DNA of 64,000 nucleotides from positions 1,571,611 through 1,635,610 of the forward strand of contig JASKMD010000002.1 of assembly GCA_030144725.1 (NCBI GenBank). Direction: 5' to 3'. The DNA is from Haematococcus lacustris (taxonomy: Eukaryota; Chlorophyta; Chlorophyceae; Chlamydomonadales; Haematococcaceae). Both the position numbers and the translations under genes were made by a program. Below, one piece after another: positions 30,945 through 40,622 of the stretch; positions within the stretch are counted from its first letter, which is position 1, and each line of letters opens with the position of its first letter. The notes under the pieces are model-generated. The model worked only from the letters and a program-made list of their open reading frames with translations, made no database searches and was not told the DNA's origin.

Positions 30945-31144
30945 TGTAGCGTGCTAATAGCACCGCCGATGACCGTTAAACTACCTTGTAACAGCAGACT
31001 GACATGGCCAGGGTTTAGGACATTCCCCCGAGGAGTCGAACCTCTGAAGCAGGCAGGCACGAAGGCCCACCTGCCCCTTTCGCCCACCATGTCACACTGC
31101 AGTACAACAGTACACGAGGACCGCGCAACGCTCGAAGAGCCGTT
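30945..31144 (-). repeat. 5' LTR of the Ty3/gypsy element, cut by the gap
   Basis: Identical over 200 bases to 25711-25910. The last seven bases expected from the other LTR fall into the N run starting at 31145. On the minus strand the element interior beside it reads TCTTTGGTTTCCGACC, a primer-binding-site position; the tRNA primer was not identified. Confidence 0.92.
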
Positions 31145-31644
31145 NNNNNNNNNNNNNNNNNNNNNNNNNNNNNNNNNNNNNNNNNNNNNNNNNNNNNNNN
31201 NNNNNNNNNNNNNNNNNNNNNNNNNNNNNNNNNNNNNNNNNNNNNNNNNNNNNNNNNNNNNNNNNNNNNNNNNNNNNNNNNNNNNNNNNNNNNNNNNNNN
31301 NNNNNNNNNNNNNNNNNNNNNNNNNNNNNNNNNNNNNNNNNNNNNNNNNNNNNNNNNNNNNNNNNNNNNNNNNNNNNNNNNNNNNNNNNNNNNNNNNNNN
31401 NNNNNNNNNNNNNNNNNNNNNNNNNNNNNNNNNNNNNNNNNNNNNNNNNNNNNNNNNNNNNNNNNNNNNNNNNNNNNNNNNNNNNNNNNNNNNNNNNNNN
31501 NNNNNNNNNNNNNNNNNNNNNNNNNNNNNNNNNNNNNNNNNNNNNNNNNNNNNNNNNNNNNNNNNNNNNNNNNNNNNNNNNNNNNNNNNNNNNNNNNNNN
31601 NNNNNNNNNNNNNNNNNNNNNNNNNNNNNNNNNNNNNNNNNNNN
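31145..31644. other. Assembly gap (500 N)
   Basis: Exactly 500 N, a typical placeholder length. It starts within the last bases of the Ty3 5' LTR and ends inside copia pol, so the true distance is unknown and two unrelated elements meet here. Confidence 1.
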
Positions 31645-33557
31645 CACCGGGTGGTGCAACCAGCAGCACTGGGGCTGGCAGCGGCAGCAGCACAGGGGAT
31701 GGCAGCGGTGCAGCTGGCAGCGGTGCAGCTGGCAGCGGTGGGGGCACAGAGGCTGATGGCAGCGGTGCAGCTGGCAGCGGTGCAGCTGGCAGCGGTGGGG
31801 GCACAGAGGCTGATGGCAGCGGTGCAGCTGGCAGCGGTGGGGGCACAAGGGCTGGTGGCAGCGGCAGTAGCGCAGCGGGTGCAGCAGGTGGGGAAGGTAG
31901 TGGTGCTGCAAACCTCCTGCGCCAATCCAGCCGGCTGCGGGGTATTCAGCCTGAGTTCGCTGGTGTCAGATCTGTGGCTGTGGCAGAGCTTCCTGCGGAG
32001 GGGCCAGCAATTCCAGCTACCATTGAGGAGGCTTTGGCTGGGCCGCAGTCAGAGCAGTGGTCATTGGCTGCTGATGAGGAGATGCAGTCGTTGCTGAGCT
32101 ATGGCACTTGGGAGCTGGTTGAGCTGCCCGAGGGGTGCCGTCCCCTGGATAACCGCTGGGTGTGGTCAGTCAAGCGGGATGGGCGGGGCATCATAGTGCG
32201 GTTCAAGGCAAGGCTGGTGGTCAAGGGGTTTCTGCAGCGGGAGGGCATTGACTTCCATGAGCTGCATGCCCCGGTCAGCAAGCATGCCACGGTGCGGGCT
32301 CTGCTAGCTGTAGCAGCAGCTGAGGACATGGAGCTAGAGCATTTGGATGTCAAGACAGCTTTCCTCAATGGCAGGCTTGAAGAGGTCATCTACATGCACC
32401 AGCCTGCCGGGTATGAGGATGGCTCGGGGCGGGTCTGCCGCCTCCACCGTGCTCTTTACGGCCTGCGCCAGGCCCCGCGTGCCTGGCATGCGCGTCTCAA
32501 GGAGGAGCTGGAGCAGCTGGGTTTCACAGCCTCAGCTGCAGACAGCTGCCTGTTCACTATGATGCGAGGCAGCAGCAAGGTGCTGCTGGCAGTCTATGTC
32601 GACGACTGCCTGCTAGCAGTCAGCAAGGGTGACATGGGGACGCTCGAGTGGGTCAAGCAGCAGCTGGCAGCCGTGTTTGATATCCATCAGTTGGGGCCTG
32701 TGGAGCAGTTTCTGGGCATGCGCATCAGCCGGGACCGTGCTGCCCGTCAGCTGGTGTTGAGCCAGGAGCAGTACGCTCTGTCCGTGGTAGACCGCTATGG
32801 CCTGGCTGACAGCAGACCCCGGGCTGTGCCATTGAGCACGGCTGAGCAGCTGCAGCGGGAAGGGGTGCAGCAGCAGTCAGAGGGTGGTCACAGCTTTGCA
32901 GAGGTGATTGGCAGTCTGCAGCACCTGGCTGTGGTGTCACGGCCAGACATCGCACATGCTGTGGGGGTGCTCGCCAAGTTCATGGCTGCTCCTACCAAGG
33001 AGCACTGGCGGGTTCTGCGCGGGGTGCTGCGCTATGTGGCTGACACAGCAGCCATGGGGCTGATGTATGGGGCCTCAGCCGGGCTGGTGGGGTTCTGTGA
33101 CGCCGACTTTGCCGGTGACACAGATACCCGCCGCAGCACCACGGGGCATGTGTTCATGCTGCATGGGGGTGCAGTGTCCTGGTCTAGCCGCCGGCAGCCC
33201 ACAGTCGCAGCAAGCACCACCGAGTCTGAGTATATGGCATGCTCAGCAGCAGGGAAGGAGGGTCTGTGGCTGCGGGGTGTGTTGGCTGATCTGTCTTTGG
33301 GCTCTGCTGTGGTGCAGCCTGTCACCATCATGTGTGACAATGAGGCTGCTCTCACTCTGGTCAAGCATCCCATTGCATCTGCTCGTTCTAAGCACATTGA
33401 TGTCCTGCATCATTTTGTGCGTGAGCGGGTGGCGCGTGGTGAGCTGGTCTTCAAGTTCTGTGGCTCTGCAGCCAATGTGGCTGATGTGTTCACCAAGGCT
33501 CTGCCTTCTGTCAAGTTTGAGTTTTGCAAGGCTGGTATGGGGATGGTGAAGCTGTGA
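31645..33557 (+). CDS. Copia Pol, RT-RNase H part (5' partial)
   Basis: The open frame enters from the gap. It first encodes a Gly/Ser/Ala/Thr linker with near-tandem repeats (about 31650-31900), then SSRLRG, then the copia reverse transcriptase: WSVKRDGRG, RFKARLVVKGFLQ, HLDVKTAFLNGRL, YGLRQAPRAWH and the catalytic YVDD (YVDDCLLAV). RNase H follows with FCDADFAGD, STTGHVF, AASTTESEYMA and NEAALTLVKHP, then KHIDVLHHFVRE and VADVFTKAL near the TGA at 33555-33557. Catalytic motifs are intact. The part present looks functional, but completeness upstream cannot be judged. Confidence 0.95.
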
Positions 33558-33630
33558 CGTAGGGCTGAGACCCAGTGGCTTTAATGTTCAGTTTAAGTTG
33601 TGAGGTCTGATGGCCTGGCCTGAGGGGGTG

Positions 33631-33938
33631 TGTTGGAGCAAGGCATGCTAGGTTCAGCCAGCCCATCAGGGGTTGAGCTAACTGTATCTCAAGTGTGACA
33701 TCTGTTTTAGGCTCCGCTTAGTGACGTAGTGCTTTACTGTGTTCGTCCGGTGAAGCGCTGCCTCTTAGCGAGGGCCTCTTTCTCTTTCAGGTGGGCTTTA
33801 TACTCGCTATAGTGTGTAACTGTGTTCGTCCGGTGAAGCGCTGCCTCTTAGCGAGGGCCTCTTTCTCTTTCACCCTGTCTCAGGGGTGTGGCAGTATTGT
33901 AGGTGGAAGGCTTAACTTAACTATATACAGACAATACA
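33631..33938 (+). repeat. Copia 3' LTR
   Basis: It begins TGTTGG right after the polypurine tract and probably ends at ...CAATACA (33938). The inner boundary is clear; the outer one rests on the TG...CA rule because the partner LTR is missing. It contains a 54-bp direct duplication. Confidence 0.7.
33736..33872 (+). repeat. 54-bp direct duplication inside the copia LTR
   Basis: Copies at 33736-33789 and 33819-33872 are identical over about 54 bases and 83 bp apart. Each holds the block GTTCGTCCGGTGAAGCGCT and a pyrimidine-rich end. Confidence 0.9.
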
Positions 33939-34199
33939 CCACCCCATGTGCGGCGACCAGGTTCTGCCTTTGCGGGTCGATGTGGGAGGTGCTGTAATGG
34001 TTGAGCAGGGTGTATACAGATGCCATGCAATGCCATGCTTCATGTTTCTGACACATGCCTCATGTGGACATGCTTCAGCTGCCTGCCTGCTTCCCTGCTT
34101 TTGCTGCTGTCCCATATCTCGCTCCTCCTGGGTCTGCTTCATTGTTGGCTGTGCCAGACGCCACCACCCTACCCTCCAGGCCTCCTGCCTACTGCCTAC

Positions 34200-37100
34200 T
34201 GCCTGGCTGCAGCTGCTGGCGGATTTCAGCCACCACCCGGGGAGTCGAACCCTGCACCTGTGGGTGGGCGAGTTGGAGCGGCGCCTAGGGGAGTCAGCCA
34301 AGCCAGCACTTACTATCCGGGAAGCTCAAAGTATATCTGGATATCAGCCGCAACCTGCCACTGGTGCCAGCAGCGAGCTCAGCAGCAGCAGCAGCAGCCA
34401 GGTGTCAGGAGCTGCACCGTCCTCAACTAATATGCATCAACAGCAGGAGCAGCAGCAGCAGCTGCCCATCCTGCCACCAGGTCAAGCTTCATCACCCTCA
34501 CACCTTCTGCTCCCTGACTACCTGCCCACTGCTAAGCACTTGGGCACAGCTCTGTTTGCGTGTGGGCTGCTGGGCTTTGACCCCGGCCCTGTGCTGGTTG
34601 AGCGAGCCTGTCAGGCTTGTCTGTATCACGAAGAAGAAGGAGGAAGAGAGGATGAGCTGCAGAGCCCTCAGGGCGAGCACCAACAGGGGCAGCAGCAGGG
34701 CGTGGGAGGGAGCAGTGGTGGGCATCAAGAGGTCCTGGGTTCAAACCCTGGCAAAGCCTTAGAATCAAGCTACCTGCGGCAAAGCAGCACTCAGCAGCCC
34801 AGCCCAGCCCACCTTCCCACCGCTGCGTGGGCGTCACCAGCCTCCCCAGCCCAGCAGTTCCCTGGGTCGACCTCTACTACATTGGCCACATCATCCCAGC
34901 CAGCAGCAGCATGGCACCCTCAGCCAGCCAAGCCTCCCAGCCTGCCATCCCTGACAGCAGCGCCAGCAGTAGCCCCGCTGACCCCCTCCGTTCTGCCCAG
35001 CTGCCTGAGTCTGGGCCCGGCCCCCGTGGCCGCCTGCCGCCTGCTGTTCGCCCTCAGCGTGCTGGGCCGGGTTAGCCTGAGGTCCCTGGGCATGGGGTGC
35101 ATGGCGTTGCGCGGGGCTGGGTCAGGCGCCACGCTCACCCTGCCCCAGCTGCTGGCGGTGGCAGGGGCGGGCCTGGCGCTGGGGGAGGAAGGGCAAGAGA
35201 TGATGGAAGAGGTGAGCCCTGGCAGGGTTAGGGAGTTGGCTATACCTGATCTGAACCGGGTTGGGTTAGGGTTAGGGTTACGGTTAAATAGGTGCGTGGA
35301 CGCCTGCAACTGGTCTTCAGGGCGCCTGACCCAGACAGGGCAAGTCCCCGACCCTTTAAGGGTGAGAGCAGCCAAGTGGCCTACTGGCTGCTGGCTCAAG
35401 CAGTGTGGGCCATCATCATCAGCAGCAGCAGCAGCATGAACAGGCCTCATACACACCAACTGCCTGTGCACTGTGTCTATGAGTCCTGCTGATGCCCACA
35501 GCCATCCCCTCCAAAGCTTTGACGCCCTCCTTCAACAGTACAGAGGGTCATACCCTGTTGCAACTCCTCATGCATGCAAGCGCCCCTGTAGCTGAGCTGG
35601 CAAGCTTCAGCAAGCTCAAGCTGGTGTCAAGCATGTGCATAGAATCGGCATCACCTTATTACTTACATTCTCACTTTCACTCCTCAACATGTCAGCCGAA
35701 CCAACCTACCCTGCCACCCACCTGCCTGCCTGACCGCCTCCCTAATCGCCTGTCTGGAAACTCGCCGGCCTGGAAAACCATTTGCTGGGAAGCGCACCTG
35801 CCTGATCTTAGGCTTACTTGAATATGTTACCTCTGTTGAATCCTAGTGAACCCTACCCTCAACTGAAAAACTGAACCCTATTAAACCCAACTTACCTAAC
35901 CCTACCCCCACCTTCGGCTTGCTACAGGCCAAACGCGTTGGACTCAGACTGCCAAGGCATCCTGCAGCTTGTCCAAGCCTGGACGGCCACCGGCCTGTAA
36001 ACTCGTTGGTTTGGAAACCCACATGCTGGGAAGCCCACCTGCCTGACCCCACACCTTTGGCTTAAATGACCCTGAACTCTACAAGCTTCGTACAGGCCAA
36101 ACGCGTCCAAAGTACTCCGTCAAGACAACCTGCAGCCCGCTGCTTCCCTGGTTGCTTTAAACCACAACCCACATCAGCCAGGGGTGTCCTAGCTCAATAA
36201 GGGAGAGCTTGTCAGGCGGCTCTACACAACATTGCCGGTGGCCGCCACCTTCCTTGCCTGCTTGCATGCCTGCCTACCTATCTACCTGCATGCCCGCCCT
36301 CACGCCCGCCTGCCCATCCCCTTGCCTGCTTGCTTGCTGCCAGGTGCTGCCAGAGCAGCTGATGTCCCGTTGTGCTGTGGCTCTGAGAGGCTTCCTCAGG
36401 GAGTGAGTCTGGCCCTGACCAGCACCTGCACTGGGCACCAGCCACCACTACAGATGCCGCAAGCACATTGGTGGTGCCAGCAGCAGCAGTAGCAGCAGCA
36501 GTAGCAGCAGCGCATCAGCAAAGGTTGCAGTAGCAGCAACAGCAGTAGAAATAGTGTATAGTATCTCACTTTTTCGAATGCTGTGGTCACCCTGTTGCCT
36601 TGATTGATAGACTAGTCCTGATGCACCTCTGCACCTGCAATATGCATCAGCAGCTCTGACACCACCCTCCAGCACAGCCTCCCAGCCTGTCATCCCTGAG
36701 AGCAGCACCAGCAGGAGCCCCGCTGCCCTTCTGTACTGCCCAGCTGCCTCAGCCTGGGCCTGACCCCTGTGGCCGCCTGCCGCCTGCTGTTCGCCCTCCA
36801 CATTCTGGGCTGGGTCAACCTCAGGGGCCTGGGCCTATGGGAATCTGGACTTGCTCCTTTGCATGTGACCCTAGGTGGGCCCACACCCAGCTTGACACCC
36901 AGCGCTGCCAGGAGCTGGAGGGCGTGGTCCGCCAAGCGTACCCAGACGCCTGCGCACAACCCGTGCTGCTGCAGGTCGGATGCGGATGGCTTTGCATGGG
37001 CTGCGATCCATCAATCTGCATGCCCCTTCCTCTTTTATCATGCACTTACGAATCATCACCAACTGCATCCTATAGCAGCCCCTTCTCTTTCCGTCCTTGA

Positions 37101-37641
37101 CTGAACAGGCCTACCAGTAGTTCCCATTACCTTTCTCACCACCCACCATTCCCTCCTCATGACCCCCATCCATGCCCCTCACTCACCACACATGCACCCC
37201 GCTTCATGTTCACTGCATCCTTTACCAGCCGCCTTGCTATTAACATCCAACCTGGTGCAAACTCCTCTTCTCACACGTACTACATAGGTGGGGGGCGACA
37301 GCATTGCTATAAGTGCTTGGAGATGGAGCCAGCTGGATGGAGGTGGTGGTGATGTTGACCTTGGCGCATGTGTCAGCGCGCCCTCGTCCCCTGTGGTGGC
37401 CTTGGAATGCGTGGCTGGAGAAGAGGTGTCCCATGATGGCACGCGCCGCCTGGGCCTGGCCATCTTCAGACAGCAGCTGCTCAGGCGGCTTGGCTACACG
37501 CTGGCTCTGAGAGGCTGTGATGGCTCTGCTGACACACAGCCTGCTGATGCTCCTCCCTTCACCCTGGTTCAATTGCTGCCAGGGGATTTGCCCAGTGCAA
37601 AAGCCGTAGTAGCGGCGGTGATGAAGCAGAGTGCCATCTGA
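34200..37641 (+). CDS. OPR/RAP-domain-like protein gene, exon pieces
   Basis: Several separated segments share features of the octotricopeptide-repeat/FAST-kinase-like family, which binds organelle RNAs and is expanded in green algae. They are: about 34210-35211 (LWVGELERRLGE, HLGTALFACGLLGF, CRLLFALSVLGRVSL; ends at a GTGAGC donor at 35212), about 36343-36400 (VLPEQLMSRCAVALRGFL after TGCCAG), about 36769-36840 (CRLLFALHILGWVNLRGLG, a near repeat of the earlier segment), about 36873-36975 (CQELEGVVRQAYPDAC, flanked by CTAG and CAG|GT), and 37288-37641. The last contains TRRLGLAIFRQQLLRRLGY, the pattern of a RAP domain C-terminus. Complete exon chaining was not possible, and a copia LTR sits directly upstream, so the gene may be broken. 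Confidence 0.45.
34715..34760 (+). other. tRNA T-arm-like sequence (possible SINE/tRNA relic)
   Basis: GGTTCAAACCC within CTGGGTTCAAACCCTGG matches the pol III B-box and can form a T-arm stem-loop. No convincing A-box, anticodon arm or acceptor stem is seen, so a complete tRNA is not supported. Confidence 0.3.
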
Positions 37642-39361
37642 CCTGTGAACCAGCTTGTGACCTGCGGGTTTCTCGCCAAGAACTGGAGATAGCTTGCTAT
37701 GAGTTAAAGATAGCTTGCCGTGAGTTTTATCAGTCACGATGGTCAACGTTATATTCAAACGGTCCGCGCAATGCATTAAAGCACGCTGATGCTTACAGGC
37801 CATGGTTACGGTGCAGATGAGGGCACAGTGGAGCCCGCACTGAAGGTCTTCCTGACCGCCTCAGGCTGGAAGTTTTGTCATCCCATTACCTTGCGCGGCA
37901 GGCACGCATGCTCGCTCGGTAGCAATAGTTCCGAGGTGCGGTAGCCAGCAACTGCCAGGGCAAGCTTCACAGCTGACCCGGGCGACAACCCGGGCACAAC
38001 TCCCTCCTCCCAGCAGGCTGGTACAACAACGCACACCTGTTCGCCCAAAGCTAGTGGCGCAAATGATGGTGGTACAACAACGCACACAGCATGTGTCACT
38101 AATAGCATGGCTGGCCGCTGCGGCAGAGCATCTGGGCGGAGCTTTGTTGTGTCGCCAGGAGTTGTACCTTTTCAATCCTTTGGAGGCGTGTTTCCTGCTA
38201 AGCCCACCATATGGAAATTGCTCAGCTACATCACAGTACCCACTTCCCCGTCTACATGCCCACCATAACAGCCGCAGAGGCGAGATGGTCATGTTATAGG
38301 CTATAGAAAGTGGTATCCTGCAAAGGTCTTGTAGTACCATCCCCTGATTGCTGAGCATCGCGTTGCTGTGAAGGTGGGCGCAGGAGAGCCTTGAAATTGG
38401 GTCTGCCTGCATGTATGTACATCTCCAAGCTGTTGGATTAAGCCAATTACCCTTGCATTGTGTCAGTACTGCAAGGGGCAGGCTAGTGCTGTTGTGCTGC
38501 TATAGCAGGCAGCAAATGCATCTGCTCCTGCTGCCAGTTGCTGCACAGTTGCTGCACAGCTGCCCACTCCCATCCCAGCCCAGGAATATGCAAGACTGAA
38601 CAGGTGACATTACACAGAAGTCTGCCCAGAATGGCCAGCTGCCAAGTCGTGCAACACAGAGGACAAGAAACATGGCACACTAATGCTGGCACCCCGCCCT
38701 AACTAGTTGTAACTTGTTGCCTGCACGATGGGCACAGGGTTTGCATCACCAGCCTGCTGCTGTACATGCCCCTGGCCATGGCTCACTGGGGCCCCACGCA
38801 CCCCGCCTCAGCCAGCTGCCCCTCCTCGGGCCCCCTGGAGTGCTTCCTCTCTCCGCTGTGCGCCTGGCAGGCTGCAAGCCCCACCCTCTTCAGCCCCTCC
38901 CAGCCCTCTCACCTTTCAAGCTGAATGCCAAGGACATGATACACAACAGCTGCCAGTACAGCAGGTCCACAGTGTTTTAACAGCAGACCTGGTGCAGCCC
39001 GCTCCTGTAATTGATATGTAATGATCCTCACTTCCGCTCCACGGTCGCCGGCAATCCGGGGGTTAGATCCGGGGGTTAGATGCCAACCTGATGCACAAAG
39101 CTGATGCACCTGATGCACCTGATGCACCAACACGACCACTCCGCTGCGATAATGTAAATAAGTTCCTGAGATGCCCCCGAGGGGGAAACGAAAGCGGCCC
39201 GTCTCCCCCGCGCAGAGTGCAGCCGGTAAGCGGAGGTGCTGAACGACAAGCTAGGCTCCTCCGAAACTAACTGACGGCGCGACGCAGTGTGCGCCACGCG
39301 ACATTTCGGCTCCGTGCATCAAGTCCTGCCGTGCGTGTGCTGTGATTTCCCGTGTCTGCAG
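37642..39361. other. Intergenic, one exon-like stretch
   Basis: No complete gene is supported. At about 38737-38890 (+) an AG-preceded open stretch encodes a protein-like segment (SLLLYMPLAMAHWGP, GPLECFLSPLCAWQ) that ends without a neighbour in phase; it may be a stray exon of a lost gene. A 17-bp direct repeat (GGTACAACAACGCACAC) occurs near 38020 and 38071. Confidence 0.35.
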
Positions 39362-40287
39362 GTGCCAGTGGCAGTGGGCAGCAAGACCAGGGGCAGGGGC
39401 AGGGGCAGGCTGTCAAGGTGGTAATTGCGGAGAGGCGCCAGGTCATCAAGGCAGCCTTTCGTGGCCTTGTGGAGGCAGCCCAGCCTGATCTCAGCCCAGC
39501 TGAAGTAGACGCAGTTGTGGCAGAGGTCAACAAACGAATGACCATGGGCAGCAAGCAGTGTGTCCTGGCAGCAGTCTTGTGACTGTCAGTGTTGCTCCAG
39601 TCCTTCCTAGGTCAGCCCACTCGAGGCTTCCCAGCAGCAGCAGGTCCAGCTCCAGGTCCCCTTCCCCCACCTGACCCAGCCTACCCTCCTTATGCTCACC
39701 CCCGCCTTGCCCCACGCACCTCCCCCCGCTCAGCAGCCGCCCCAGCCCAGCTGCCCCCCCTAGTGCAGCTGGGTATCTGGGACCCACAGCTGTTGGTACA
39801 GATCAGGAATGCCATGGAGCTGCTCACCACCGCCCGGGTGCTGGAGCACTTAATGCGTGGCCCCCACCACCACGGCATCGGGCTGCTGCCCGATGAGGTG
39901 GAAGTGTTTGAGCAGCCCAGCAGCGCCTGGCTAATTGCCATGCTCAAGGAGCTGGACGAGGAGCATTTGCTGGGGGACCTCAACACTCTCAATGCCAACG
40001 CCACCACGATCATCACCAGCATCCAGGAGTTCTACCGGCATCCGGGGCGCTTCATCAGGTTGTGGTGCAAGGCGTTTGGGGTAGTGGAGGGGGGGTTTAG
40101 CCGGGCAATGAAGAAACACTTCCCCCAGCTGGTGCTAGGCCGCCTAGACTACAGCATGCCTGACAGGCAGCACAAGTGGCGCTTGCCGGCCAACAGCGTG
40201 CTGCGGCAGCCTAGGTGGAAGGAAGAGGTGGCAAAGCATCGTAGGCTGTTGGGACTGCCGGCCACGTGGCGGGAGGGACTGGTGTAA
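39362..40287 (+). CDS. Hypothetical protein with an in-frame UGA, upstream of the Fanzor gene
   Basis: Two open stretches lie in the same frame, 39362-39579 and 39583-40287, separated by a single TGA at 39580-39582. The first follows a good acceptor (GTCTGCAG) and encodes VIAERRQVIKAAFRGLVEAAQ. The second encodes a Pro-rich segment and then a globular-looking region (IRNAMELLTTARVLEHLMR, TIITSIQEFYRHPGRF, FSRAMKKHFPQL). A 53-nt GT...AG interval around the TGA could be a very small intron; otherwise it is a premature stop. No family is recognised. It ends 336 bp before the Fanzor ORF, so it could be an upstream exon set of that gene or an independent gene. Confidence 0.4.
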
Positions 40288-40622
40288 CAGTCTAGACACT
40301 CAGCTAGGATGAATGGTAGGTTTGTGTTTCTTTTCTGCATGCAAGATTCTGTGAGATTTGATTTGCATCTTACTTATGACGAGATCTTGCGATGCTTAGG
40401 ACTTTTCAGGGGACTTCTTGAACTTCTTAGAGGCTTGGTTCTTTGATGACGTTGCTTCTGGACAAAGACTACAATGCTTGCAATGACTACTCTTCTCTTG
40501 ATGGATTAGTTCTTTACGACGTCTTCACGATGTAAGTACACTGCACTACCCACTGCGCGACTCGGAGGCTGTCGATGAGTATGTAGACAGCCGCAGCGGC
40601 AGCAATAGCCGCACAAGTCAGC

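Larger units (their letters stand above)
25711..31144 (-). mobile_element. Ty3/gypsy chromodomain LTR retrotransposon, integrase core deleted
   Basis: The element runs on the minus strand between two LTR copies. In element order: 5' LTR (30945 to the gap), leader, gag (from 30892), an in-frame UGA, pol to 25993, a polypurine tract (complement of 25918-25930) and the 3' LTR (25711-25917). The 200 bases visible in both LTRs are identical, pointing to recent insertion. The right end lies in the assembly gap, so the target-site duplication cannot be checked. The integrase catalytic core is missing and gag is frameshifted in a C9 tract, so this copy is defective. Confidence 0.93.
31645..33938 (+). 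mobile_element. Ty1/copia LTR retrotransposon, 3' part
   Basis: The visible part starts in the gap, runs through reverse transcriptase and RNase H of the copia type, and ends with a purine-rich tract (GAGGGGG, about 33622-33628) followed by an LTR starting TGTTGG at 33631. Gag, protease, integrase and the 5' LTR are in or beyond the gap. Confidence 0.88.

Noticed and set aside
34236..34760. Complete tRNA genes
   Set aside because: Only T-arm/B-box-like parts are visible; no acceptor, D or anticodon stems could be folded around them.
35255..35285. Interstitial GGGTTAGGGTTAGGGTTA stretch as telomere sequence
   Set aside because: Only about three to four units and TTAGGG rather than the TTTTAGGG/TTTAGGG typical of green algae; too short to support a telomeric origin.
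37861..38412. Minus-strand ORF of 183 codons
   Set aside because: Amino-acid content is that of random translation and no related copy is seen.
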